Source of the DNA: Oscillospiraceae bacterium
GTDB lineage: Bacteria; Bacillota; Clostridia; Oscillospirales; Ruminococcaceae
Assembly: GCA_029240015.1 (NCBI GenBank)
Contig: JARBTU010000139.1
Coordinates: 1 to 5,408 of the forward strand
Direction of reading: 5' to 3'
Length of the DNA: 5,408 nt
How positions within the stretch are numbered: the stretch's first letter is position 1; each line of letters opens with the position of its first letter. A program made the translations under genes and the position numbers. This document shows positions 1-5,397 of the stretch, piece by piece. The notes under the pieces are model-generated. The model ran no database searches, was not told the DNA's origin, and was given only the letters and a program-made list of their open reading frames with translations.

Positions 1-298
1 AATCCTGATACTGGTTGGAGCCCGTGAATTGCTGCCTGTTGATATCCATTGTTGCAAGTATTGCTCCTGTTGCGGCGTTATTTACATCTATTGTCGCAAC
101 TTTAAGATTATCAAGCGTATTGTTGTCGACTTTCAGCCTGAATGTTACGCTTCTGTTCCCTATCGGCACATTGGTTTCGTACGGCGCATAAATCATATGT
201 GCTGCTCCATCTTCCGTTGGGGATGCAGTCCATCCGTCGCTGACTGCTCTTCCGCATCCGTGCCCCAGTACGGTACCTTCTGCCTCATATTTAATAAT
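1..298 (-). repeat. Module 4, carbohydrate-binding-like repeat, cut by window edge (residues 952 onward)
   Basis: Fourth copy, incomplete. Landmarks: IIKYEAEG at 952-959, GRAVSDGW at 967-974, MIYAPYETNVPIG at 986-998, LKVDNNTLDN at 1006-1015, TIDVNNAATGAILATMDI at 1020-1037 and RQQF at 1039-1042. About 30 more residues would complete it to the left of the window. Further modules or an anchor may follow, but this cannot be seen. Confidence 0.7.
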
Positions 299-307
299 AT
301 TTTTTAG

Positions 308-715
308 TGTTGTTACTTTGTCAATGGTAATTTTTGCGGTCTTCTGATAGTTGGCTCTAAACTCCAACTGATGTCCTGCAGTGTTGTTATACGATAAGCT
401 AAAGTCCTGATACGCATTTGCTGCTTTGAACTGTGACCTGTAAATGTCCTGCGAAGCAAGGATTTCTCCGGTCGTTGCATCTCTCACATCGATAGTCACT
501 GTTTTATCGTTGTTCCCTGTTATAGAATCAATTTTGATTTTAAAGTTAGTCGTCAGCATCCCTTGAGGAAATGTGGTAACATAAGGGCCGTAGAGCATCA
601 TACCTGCATTATCCTGCGATTTATTGGCAGACCAACCATCTCCGTCTGCACGTCCCACAGAATGCTGGAACGGTGAAGCATCATAGGGCTGATTCTCCGC
701 CTCATATTTCTTCAC
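308..715 (-). repeat. Module 3, carbohydrate-binding-like repeat (residues 813-948)
   Basis: Third copy, on the C-terminal side of the GxGYxYP domain. Landmarks: KKYEAEN at 814-820, GRADGDGW at 833-840, MLYGPYV at 852-858, TIDVRDATTGEILASQDI at 886-903, SQF at 906-908, GHQLEFRANY at 926-935 and ITIDKV at 941-946. It is more diverged from modules 1 and 2 than they are from each other: it has lost the CQT and VDNNTA strings but keeps the framework. Confidence 0.7.
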
Positions 716-727
716 AATATTATTCGG

Positions 728-2218
728 CTCTATTGGAAGCTGAACCGTTTCCCGATAAAGCTGGAAGAATGTGTCCGGTCTTACCACAACGTAATTTGAA
801 CCGAGTGTGTTTGCAAAATTCTTGATATCTGTTACCGTGAAGTTCCACGCTACAGGCTGAATAGAGATAAATTTTGGAGCCGTTCCGTTAAATCCGTTTG
901 ACCCGTTGGAAATTGCACTCTGCATTTCGGATAATTTTGAACAGTAATTTCCTGAAAAAGCCATACTAGGCAATACATTATTATAAGTCGTCCAACCTCC
1001 TCCTGCATTCTGCGCTGTGATCCCTAATAAAGAAGGAGCATTGTCTGCATAACTGTTCCCTGCCGCTGTGTTTGTTGAACCGCTGACACCGTTCCCCCAT
1101 ACAGTGAGGACTCTTAGTCCCGCACGGCTGCAATAATCGTTACTCTTTGAAATAAACGAGCTCAGATTCGATTGGTTGGACCAGATATTCGGGTAAGTAT
1201 ATCCTATCCCTGAAGGTCCCGCGACCAAACAGTCATTTGGTGTAGCAGTGTTATAAATCCAGTTGAGAAGCCCCGGTGCAGCATCCAACATGGCGGGAGC
1301 AACTGTCCATCCAAGCGGAATACTACCTCGATCGGAGCTGTCCCATTTGGATTTAAACGCATGTTCCATATATTGAAGATTGTCCCCATCACTCATAATG
1401 AAAGTGACATAGATTTTATTTTGAAGTACTGGCTTATTCGGAATCGGTTTTACATTCACTGTTCTGGATGTCCCTCCAAAAACAGTTAAATTGGTCGACC
1501 AGTCGCTTGCAACGGTGGAAACCCCATATGCGGATGCAGCGGTTACGCCTGAATTTTCTTCCGGCCACCAACCCATATAAGCAGAGTTGACAGGCATTTT
1601 AGCCAAAAACTTATTGAGCAAAGTCTTTTCGTCCCCAACTTTTGGGTCGAGCCAAATAACTGCCGTATTCACAGCCACCGCATAATCTCGAATAGTTCCT
1701 CTGATTCCACCGGGGTCAATTCCAATCAGTGCCCTATGGGTCTGTTGTGCAAAGTGATTGTCATACAAATACTGGTACACCTGCAATTTACTGCTGAACT
1801 TACCCCTGAAATCTGCAACAATCGGAAGATTATATGGTGCCGAGGTGAGCGTAGAAACCAAGGAAGGTGATGCAACCAACGCATTTTTCTCTCCCGCAAC
1901 GGTTGTCGCGAGATTCAATGTGTCAATTTGTGCATCGTCGTATACAACAATCCCTGATATTTCTCCTCTATATTTGGTGATTAAATCATAATTGTTTGGA
2001 ACAGAGGAAGATGTAATATTCAATGCACTCAGCCATCAGTTAGCATCAATGTAATTGTTCTCGCAAGAATAAATTCTTGGCTTCGATTTGTTTACAATTC
2101 CTTTTAGCGATGTAAACAAAGATTTTTCCTCATTGGATGAATTGGTGACATCCATAAAATCAAGACATGGAACCGGGGCAGAAAAGCTTGGAAGATATTG
2201 ATCCACCGGCCAATCGAT
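728..2218 (-). other. GxGYxYP domain (residues about 312-808), interrupted by TGA at codon 372
   Basis: The domain begins near SIDWPVDQYLP and ends before EPNNIVKKYEAE. The family-defining GIGYTYP lies at nucleotides 1190-1210, and the acidic SDGDN about 60 residues earlier is also typical. The length of about 500 residues suits a full N- plus C-terminal GxGYxYP pair. The conserved GIVN and PRIY segment sits just before the TGA, and WL directly after it also fits the family pattern, which shows that the TGA interrupts homologous sequence rather than ending it. Activity is unproven for this family. Confidence 0.75.
2036..2038 (-). other. In-frame TGA codon within the GxGYxYP domain
   Basis: On the minus strand the codons read GAT GCT AAC TGA TGG CTG AGT GCA. 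Upstream and downstream codons are in the same frame. I see no strong bacterial SECIS hairpin directly downstream, only short separated pairings (UGG with CCA, GAG with CUC). The overlapping ATG formed by TGATG opens a different frame that closes after 16 codons, so restart there would not rescue the gene. The first in-frame ATG downstream is codon 519. Confidence 0.9.
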
Positions 2219-3151
2219 AGAAGAATAAAATGCTTCCACTCCCACATAGTCAACCTTTAGATAAGAGGCTCCGCTCCAAAATACCCTGAACTCCAACGAG
2301 TGCCCCTCTGTTTGGGTAAAGCTCAAATAGAAGGTCTGATAATTGCTCGCAACGTTAAATTGTTTTCTTGTAATGTCCTGAGAGCCCAACGCTGCGCCTG
2401 TCGTCGCATCTCTTACATCAATTGTTGCGATTTTGTTATTGTCTGCGGTGTTATTGTCAACTTTCATCCTGAAAAAAGCGCGATTTTCACCCGCAGGAAT
2501 GTTGTTTACATAAGGGCCATACACCATGGCAAGATTCGGTGTGTCGATTCCTGTTTGGCACAACCATCCATCTCCGTCAGGGCGCCCTGTATTGTGTGAT
2601 ACCGCACTTTCCGCCTCATATTTATATGTTTTTGTTTCCACGCTAACATAATCCACCTTCGTATAAGAAGTACCATACCAATATACTCTGAACTCGAGAG
2701 CATGTCCCTCAATCTGCGTGAAATCCACTGTGAATGTTTGATAGATGCTGGCCGCCCCGAACTGCCTTCTAGTGATGTCTTTCCACGCCAGTACCGTACC
2801 TGTTGTCACATCATTTACATCAATCCGCACGATTTTAGAGTTATTTGCAGTATTGTTATCAACTTTGATGCTATAAGAAGCTTGATTTTTCCCAGCGGGA
2901 ACAATTGTTGGAGAAGGGATATTCACCATCGTAGCATTCTCGGCATCAATGCTGGTCTGACACAGCCAGCCGTCGCCATCAGGACGTCCCGTAGCATGAG
3001 ATGCCAGTGATCCTTCCGCTTCATACTTGACAATAGGCCAGGTATTCTCCCCTGCGGCGGTGCCTTGAAAGGTAAACATAGATACAGCCAAACAAAATGC
3101 GATGCCTAAACTTGTTGCTCTTTTCACTTTGATTTTCATTGCTGTTTTCAT
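2036..3151 (-). CDS. N-terminal portion of the GxGYxYP protein as read to the TGA: signal peptide plus two binding modules
   Basis: If the TGA at 2036-2038 is a true stop, the product is 371 residues: signal peptide, two complete carbohydrate-binding-like modules, then about 60 residues of the GxGYxYP N-terminal region ending YIDAN. It would lack both the SDGDN and GIGYTYP motifs and so should have no enzyme activity, but could still be secreted and bind glycan. The fragment stops inside a folded domain rather than in a linker, which argues against a designed short form. ATG 3151 is preferred over ATG 3139 because the purine-rich site at 3157-3166 is correctly spaced only for the former. This entry describes the open part of the larger gene; it is not a separate gene. 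Confidence 0.7.
   Translation of the reverse strand: MKTAMKIKVKRATSLGIAFCLAVSMFTFQGTAAGENTWPIVKYEAEGSLASHATGRPDGDGWLCQTSIDAENATMVNIPSPTIVPAGKNQASYSIKVDNNTANNSKIVRIDVNDVTTGTVLAWKDITRRQFGAASIYQTFTVDFTQIEGHALEFRVYWYGTSYTKVDYVSVETKTYKYEAESAVSHNTGRPDGDGWLCQTGIDTPNLAMVYGPYVNNIPAGENRAFFRMKVDNNTADNNKIATIDVRDATTGAALGSQDITRKQFNVASNYQTFYLSFTQTEGHSLEFRVFWSGASYLKVDYVGVEAFYSSIDWPVDQYLPSFSAPVPCLDFMDVTNSSNEEKSLFTSLKGIVNKSKPRIYSCENNYIDAN
2234..2623 (-). repeat. Module 2, carbohydrate-binding-like repeat (residues 177-306)
   Basis: Second copy, separated from module 1 by only a few residues. Landmarks: YKYEAES at 177-183, GRPDGDGWLCQT at 189-200, MVYGPYV at 209-215, VDNNTADNNK at 231-240, DVRDATTG at 245-252, DITRKQF at 259-265, GHSLEFRVFW at 283-292 and KVDYVGVE at 299-306. 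The pattern MVYGPYV followed by IPAGE also occurs in module 3 as MLYGPYV, whereas module 1 differs at this site (MVNIPSP). The GxGYxYP domain follows almost directly. Confidence 0.75.
2633..3034 (-). repeat. Module 1, carbohydrate-binding-like repeat (residues 40-173)
   Basis: About 134 residues with landmarks shared by all four copies: YEAEG at 43-47, GRPDGDGW at 55-62, IKVDNNTANN at 95-104, TTGTVLAWKDITRRQF at 116-131, GHALEFRVYW at 149-158 and KVDYVSVE at 165-172. It is closest to module 2, with long identical stretches such as GRPDGDGWLCQT. The fold is inferred to be a CBM6/CBM35-like beta-sandwich from the YEAE start and the size; I cannot assign a numbered CBM family by eye. Confidence 0.75.
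3053..3151 (-). other. Sec signal peptide of the GxGYxYP protein
   Basis: Residues 1-33. The n-region is strongly basic (five lysines and an arginine within residues 2-11), followed by a hydrophobic core at about 14-29 (SLGIAFCLAVSMFTFQ) and a small-residue end, GTAA, before GENTW. Signal peptidase I cleavage after Ala33 is the best guess. No lipobox is seen: the only cysteine, Cys20, sits in the middle of the hydrophobic core with no L-x-x-C arrangement at its end. The protein is therefore predicted to be exported rather than lipid-anchored. Confidence 0.85.
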
Positions 3152-3277
3152 TTTGTCCTCTTCCTTTCCAACTTAAAATTTTATTAAAAATCCATCGCGT
3201 TATAAGATGCATGGACTATAACCAAAACCAAGTACATTCCTTCGTTTATTTTAAGTATGAAAAGAAAGTGATTTCTG
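3152..3277 (-). other. Leader region of the GxGYxYP gene; no clear riboswitch
   Basis: This would be transcribed as the 5' untranslated leader. It contains small inverted repeats: GTTATA (3199-3204) with TATAAC (3217-3222), and TCCAT (3191-3195) with ATGGA (3211-3215). None builds a structure I recognise as a riboswitch, T-box or attenuator. No open frame with a ribosome site was found in it. Confidence 0.35.
3157..3166 (-). promoter_or_regulatory. Ribosome binding site of the GxGYxYP gene
   Basis: On the minus strand, AAGGAAGAGG precedes ATG 3151 by 5 bases. The AAGGA part is best spaced for initiation at 3151. The site is too far (more than 15 bases) from the alternative ATG at 3139, so it decides the start. 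Confidence 0.7.
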
Positions 3278-3319
3278 TATAAAAATATGTTATATATAAA
3301 TATATAACATATTTTTATA
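3278..3319. repeat. 42-bp near-perfect palindrome over the GxGYxYP promoter
   Basis: Arms 3278-3297 and 3300-3319 are exact reverse complements over 20 bp around a 2-base AA centre; I checked the pairing base by base. The only G/C pair is 3289-3308; the rest is A/T. The core ATGTTATATAT is mirrored. It covers the promoter spacer, -10 and likely start site. It could be an operator for a dimeric or tetrameric repressor, a cruciform-prone element, or a hairpin at the 5' end of the transcript. It is too A/T-rich and lacks a GC stem and following T-run, so it is not a typical terminator. Confidence 0.75.
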
Positions 3320-3329
3320 TATTTGTCAA
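3301..3329 (-). promoter_or_regulatory. Promoter of the GxGYxYP gene (sigma-A type, extended -10)
   Basis: Minus strand: -35 TTGACA (3329-3324), a 17-base spacer, then TATATA (3306-3301) with the extended -10 TG one base upstream. The perfect -35, ideal spacing and TG make this the best promoter call upstream of the gene. Transcription would start near 3294, giving an untranslated leader of about 140 bases. The spacer, -10 and start point all lie in the palindrome 3278-3319. Confidence 0.65.
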
Positions 3330-3380
3330 AAACTTTAATGCAAATTCGATATATCTTTTAACGTTTTGTTCTTAAATCCC

Positions 3381-3413
3381 AAAAAGCCGAACATCCATAG
3401 GACATTCGGCTTT
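3381..3413 (-). terminator. Rho-independent terminator of the ferritin-like gene
   Basis: On the minus strand, AAAGCCGAA (3413-3405) pairs with TTCGGCTTT (3391-3383). Inside are two G-U pairs, then TCC with GGA around a TAT loop, making a 14-bp stem. The T-run reads TTTTT at 3385-3381. It starts about 28 bases after the TAA at 3441. It also shields the ferritin-like transcript from the promoter of the large gene just beyond. Confidence 0.85.
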
Positions 3414-3440
3414 CAATCTTTTTACCTAAGTTGTTTAAAT

Positions 3441-3926
3441 TTAATAATCCTGCCTTACACCAAATTCAGCAGATTCTATCCATTCATCCGGTCGGTTAAC
3501 ACGCAAAACAAATTCCTCAAGAATAACAAAATGTTCTTTCTCCTGCTTAATCAAATATTCATACAAGGCTTTCTCATTTTCATCGACTGCCTCTGATAAA
3601 AGCTTTTCATAAAGGTCAATACTATGCTTTTCTTTGTCTAGTGCTTCCCGATATAAATCCAATTGATTTGGCTCACATTTAATTTTATTTTTGAAGTCTC
3701 CAATTCCCTGAAATATATTTTTAGATTCAGCAAGCGTATCATTTTCAGTTAATGCGTACGAGGTTCCATTGAATTTACTCTTCAGAATTTCAGCATGGAT
3801 GGCTTCATCTTTTGCCAATAAAAGAAACACTGTGTTCAAACTGTTCTCTTTGTTAATTTCTGCCTGTTCTTTATAATATTTTTCTCCGTCAAGCTCCATT
3901 TTTATTGCGAATTCTAAGCTGTTCAT
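3441..3926 (-). CDS. Ferritin-like / rubrerythrin-family diiron protein, 161 residues
   Basis: A four-helix-bundle diiron protein of the rubrerythrin group. Likely iron ligands are all present in the expected order: Glu16 in helix 1 (DGEKYY), Glu41 and His44 in helix 2 (DEAIHAE), Glu99 in helix 3 (DKEKHS), Glu129 and His132 in helix 4 (KQEKEHF). The tail NRPDEWIESAEFGVRQDY resembles those of clostridial stand-alone ferritin-family proteins. There is no C-terminal rubredoxin domain and no CxxC pair (one Cys, residue 84), so electrons for any peroxide reduction would have to come from a separate partner. The role is inferred as cytoplasmic peroxide or iron handling. The frame is open back to 4067, but ATG 3926 is chosen because TAGGAGA (3940-3934) lies 8 bases upstream, and the longer form would be A/T-rich, non-conserved in character and overlap the metA promoter. 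It is divergent from metA with its own terminator, so it is probably monocistronic. Confidence 0.85.
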   Translation of the reverse strand: MNSLEFAIKMELDGEKYYKEQAEINKENSLNTVFLLLAKDEAIHAEILKSKFNGTSYALTENDTLAESKNIFQGIGDFKNKIKCEPNQLDLYREALDKEKHSIDLYEKLLSEAVDENEKALYEYLIKQEKEHFVILEEFVLRVNRPDEWIESAEFGVRQDY

Positions 3927-3933
3927 TACTTCA

Positions 3934-3940
3934 TCTCCTA
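3934..3940 (-). promoter_or_regulatory. Ribosome binding site deciding the start of the ferritin-like gene
   Basis: TAGGAGA on the minus strand, with GGAG 8 bases before ATG 3926. It rules against the 47-residue N-terminal extension reaching 4067. Confidence 0.8.
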
Positions 3941-3972
3941 AAACATATTTGGCTTGGGTAATATTTATATTT

Positions 3973-3981
3973 ATCATATCA
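3973..3981 (-). promoter_or_regulatory. Possible promoter of the ferritin-like gene
   Basis: Minus strand TGATATGAT is an extended -10 (TG, one base, TATGAT). The -35 at the matching distance is poor (TTTATT), so reliance would be on the TG. No clear PerR- or Fur-type box was recognised around it. The call is tentative in this very A/T-rich stretch. Confidence 0.35.
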
Positions 3982-4066
3982 TAAATAACACAATAAATAA
4001 AGATGAAACAAGTATTTAATTGTGTAAAAATTGTTATCTTTAAATCTGAGTTTGTTAAAATAAACA

Positions 4067-4095
4067 TTGATAACGCCCACTATGTCTGGTATAAT
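4067..4095 (+). promoter_or_regulatory. Promoter of metA (sigma-A type, extended -10)
   Basis: TTGATA (4067-4072), a 17-base spacer, then TATAAT (4090-4095) preceded by TGG (4087-4089), giving an extended -10. The start would be near 4102, leaving only about 30 bases of leader. That is too short for a SAM riboswitch or T-box, so any methionine control must act at the promoter or on the enzyme. Confidence 0.8.
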
Positions 4096-4118
4096 ATATT
4101 ATTAATGTAAAGAATATT

Positions 4119-4123
4119 GGAGG
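4119..4123 (+). promoter_or_regulatory. Ribosome binding site of metA
   Basis: GGAGG with an 8-base gap to ATG 4132. An in-frame TTG at 4117 overlaps this site and so cannot be the start, which fixes the protein at 304 residues. Confidence 0.9.
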
Positions 4124-4131
4124 CTCTTATT

Positions 4132-5046
4132 ATGCCTATAAAAATTCCGGATACTTTACCTGCAAAAATAACATTGGAAGGCGAGAATATCTTTGTTATG
4201 GACGAGGCACGTGCTGTTGCGCAGGATATTCGTCCGCTTAAAATTGTTCTGTTAAACTTAATGCCTAAAAAAATTGAAACCGAAACCCAGCTTTTAAGGC
4301 TTTTGAGCAACTCATCTTTACAGGTCGACATCGAGCTTTTGCAGACGGCAAGCTATCAACCAAAAAACACTTCTCATGAACACCTTTTAAAGTTCTATAA
4401 AACTTTTGATGAAATCAAACATCTGAAATTTGACGGAATGATTATCACAGGTGCGCCTATTGAGCAAATGCAATTTGAGCAGGTTGATTATTGGAACGAA
4501 CTATGCAGAATTTTGGAGTGGACAAAAACCAACGTGTTTTCTACTCTTCATATTTGCTGGGGTGCTCAAGCAGGATTATATTATCATTATGGTATTCCAA
4601 AAATCCCCTTGAGTGAAAAAATGTTCGGAATTTTCCCTCACAAAGTTTTAAATCCAAGTCATAAATTAGTGAGAGGCTTTGACGAACTGTTTTATGTTCC
4701 CCATTCAAGGCATACCAGTATAGAGGAAAATGATATCATTAACTGCAATGAGCTTGAAGTTCTCACTGCATCAGATATTGCCGGTATACACATCGTTGCA
4801 TCCAAAAACCACCGTCAATTTTTTGTAACCGGTCACTCCGAGTATGACCGTGAAACATTATCAAACGAGTATTTTAGAGATAAAAACAAGGGAATGGACA
4901 TTAAAATCCCATACAACTATTTTCCCGATGACGACCCGAGCAAAGAACCTCCTTTTGTGTGGAGAAGCCATGCAAATCTTTTATTTTCCAACTGGCTCAA
5001 TTATTTTGTATATCAGCAAACTCCTTATGACCTTGAGAAATTATAA
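4132..5046 (+). CDS. metA: Homoserine O-acyltransferase MetA, probably acetyl-CoA-dependent (MetAA), 304 residues
   Basis: Cytoplasmic enzyme that activates homoserine for methionine synthesis by O-acylation, feeding sulfhydrylation or trans-sulfuration. The sequence aligns with E. coli MetA along its whole length: MPIKIPDTLPA at the start, LNLMPKKIETETQ at 41-53, YNYFPDDDP and NWLNYFVYQ-TPYDL near the end. The catalytic nucleophile is Cys142 (HICWGAQAG) and the His235/Glu237 pair is in TGHSEYD. Position 111 is Glu (TGAPIEQ), where E. coli has Gly; in characterised members Glu111 goes with acetyl-CoA and Gly111 with succinyl-CoA, so an acetyltransferase is inferred. The older name homoserine O-succinyltransferase would then be misleading. 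ATG 4132 follows GGAGG by 8 bases and matches the family start. A DUF4491 gene follows after 24 bases. Identity is near certain; donor specificity is predicted. Confidence 0.96.
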   Translation: MPIKIPDTLPAKITLEGENIFVMDEARAVAQDIRPLKIVLLNLMPKKIETETQLLRLLSNSSLQVDIELLQTASYQPKNTSHEHLLKFYKTFDEIKHLKFDGMIITGAPIEQMQFEQVDYWNELCRILEWTKTNVFSTLHICWGAQAGLYYHYGIPKIPLSEKMFGIFPHKVLNPSHKLVRGFDELFYVPHSRHTSIEENDIINCNELEVLTASDIAGIHIVASKNHRQFFVTGHSEYDRETLSNEYFRDKNKGMDIKIPYNYFPDDDPSKEPPFVWRSHANLLFSNWLNYFVYQQTPYDLEKL

Positions 5047-5057
5047 TATTAAACGAT

Positions 5058-5062
5058 AAGGA
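5058..5062 (+). promoter_or_regulatory. Ribosome binding site of the DUF4491 gene
   Basis: AAGGA, 8 bases before ATG 5071, within the 24-base gap after the metA stop. There is no room for a separate promoter in the gap, so the two genes are probably co-transcribed. Confidence 0.7.
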
Positions 5063-5070
5063 ATATTTAA

Positions 5071-5349
5071 ATGAACATTAACGGAATTATTATTGGTCTG
5101 TGCTCTTTTTTGATTATTGGTATTTTCCACCCCATTGTAATTAAAAGTGAATTCCATTTTGGCAAGAAAGTTTGGCCTCTGTTTTTAATCGTAGGTGTTG
5201 CTCTTTTGATTGTTTCTTTATTTATCAAACACTCTATTGGCTCTCCTGTACTGGGAGTAACAGGTTTTTCTTGTCTTTGGAGTATTAAAGAATTATTTGA
5301 GCAAGAACGCCGAGTTCAAAAAGGCTGGTTTCCTAAAAAAGAAAAATAA
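5071..5349 (+). CDS. DUF4491 family small membrane protein, 92 residues
   Basis: I recognise this as DUF4491 from the pattern GIIIGL..FLIIGIFHPIVIK near the N-terminus and LWSIKELFEQERRVQKGWFPK at the C-terminus. Three hydrophobic segments are visible: about residues 5-24, 35-52 and 57-71, followed by a charged, basic C-terminal tail. It is therefore a small inner membrane protein, probably with three passes. Its length is typical of the family and nothing appears missing. Function is unknown. It lies 24 bases after metA on the same strand and ahead of a strong hairpin terminator, so it is likely the last gene of a two-gene operon. A link to methionine metabolism is not shown by the sequence. 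Confidence 0.88.
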   Translation: MNINGIIIGLCSFLIIGIFHPIVIKSEFHFGKKVWPLFLIVGVALLIVSLFIKHSIGSPVLGVTGFSCLWSIKELFEQERRVQKGWFPKKEK

Positions 5350-5355
5350 TAACAA

Positions 5356-5397
5356 ATAAAAAACCATATGAATTAAAAAATTCATATGGTTTTTTAT
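5356..5397 (+). terminator. Rho-independent terminator after metA-DUF4491
   Basis: Arms 5356-5372 and 5381-5397 are perfect reverse complements over 17 bp (core ACCATATGAA with TTCATATGGT). Two further A-T pairs inside leave an AAAA loop. The right arm contains TTTTTT and the left arm AAAAAA, so the structure can act as a terminator for either strand. It begins 7 bases after the TAA at 5349. Confidence 0.85.

Larger units (their letters stand above)
1..3151 (-). pseudogene. Secreted GxGYxYP-family putative glycoside hydrolase with four carbohydrate-binding-like modules; in-frame TGA; 3' end outside window
   Basis: Hand translation from ATG 3151 to the left edge gives 1050 codons in one frame, with one stop, TGA at codon 372. 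Order: signal peptide (about 1-33), module 1 (40-173), module 2 (177-306), GxGYxYP domain (about 312-808), module 3 (813-948), module 4 (952 to the edge, incomplete). The domain is recognised from SDGDN at 587-591 and GIGYTYP at 648-654, both hallmarks of the GxGYxYP family, and from the N-terminal stretch LKGIVNKSKPRIY at 349-361. The family is annotated as putative glycoside hydrolases; substrate and catalytic residues are not established. The modules begin with (K)YEAE, as many CBM6/CBM35-type beta-sandwich modules do, so glycan binding outside the cell is the likely role. An AAGGA/GAGG ribosome site at 3157-3166 supports the start. The frame is the same on both sides of the TGA, so a substitution rather than an indel explains it. 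I call it a pseudogene provisionally; a sequencing error would make it an intact gene. Confidence 0.8.

Noticed and set aside
29..307. Plus-strand open frame of 92 codons opposite module 4
   Set aside because: Antisense shadow of the large minus-strand gene. It is rich in Cys and Tyr, has no ribosome site and does not resemble a real protein. The same applies to plus-strand frames at 1758-1991, 2300-2599 and 2702-3010.
1204..1392. Minus-strand 62-codon frame inside the GxGYxYP domain
   Set aside because: It is a shifted reading of the SDGDN to GIGYTYP region, which is clearly coded in the main frame.
1988..2037. Stop-start overlap TGATG suggesting translational coupling to a second gene
   Set aside because: The ATG overlapping the stop opens another frame that ends after 16 codons, so it does not lead into the remaining GxGYxYP sequence.
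2036..2038. UGA as selenocysteine or as a reassigned Trp codon
   Set aside because: No strong hairpin with a G-bearing loop at the right distance, a family not known for selenocysteine, and only one such codon while all visible Trp codons are TGG. A code change in A/T-rich DNA would put many TGA codons in the genes. Kept only as a point to check.
3927..4067. N-terminal extension of the ferritin-like protein starting at 4067
   Set aside because: It has no ribosome site, is hydrophobic and A/T-driven in composition, and overlaps the metA promoter. ATG 3926 has a well-spaced TAGGAGA and gives a normal family N-terminus.
4033..4074. GTTATC (4033-4038) and GATAAC (4069-4074) as a possible operator pair near the metA -35
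   Set aside because: Only 6 bp per arm with a 30-base gap in A/T-rich DNA; readily explained by chance.
4117..4131. TTG start for metA five codons upstream of ATG 4132
   Set aside because: The TTG lies in the ribosome binding site itself, and MPIKIPD matches the usual MetA N-terminus.
4080..4331. Minus-strand 83-codon frame opposite the metA start
   Set aside because: Antisense shadow of metA with no ribosome site.
4844..5059. Plus-strand 71-codon frame in the 3' part of metA
   Set aside because: Shifted-frame shadow of metA, whose own frame is confirmed by the conserved C-terminus.
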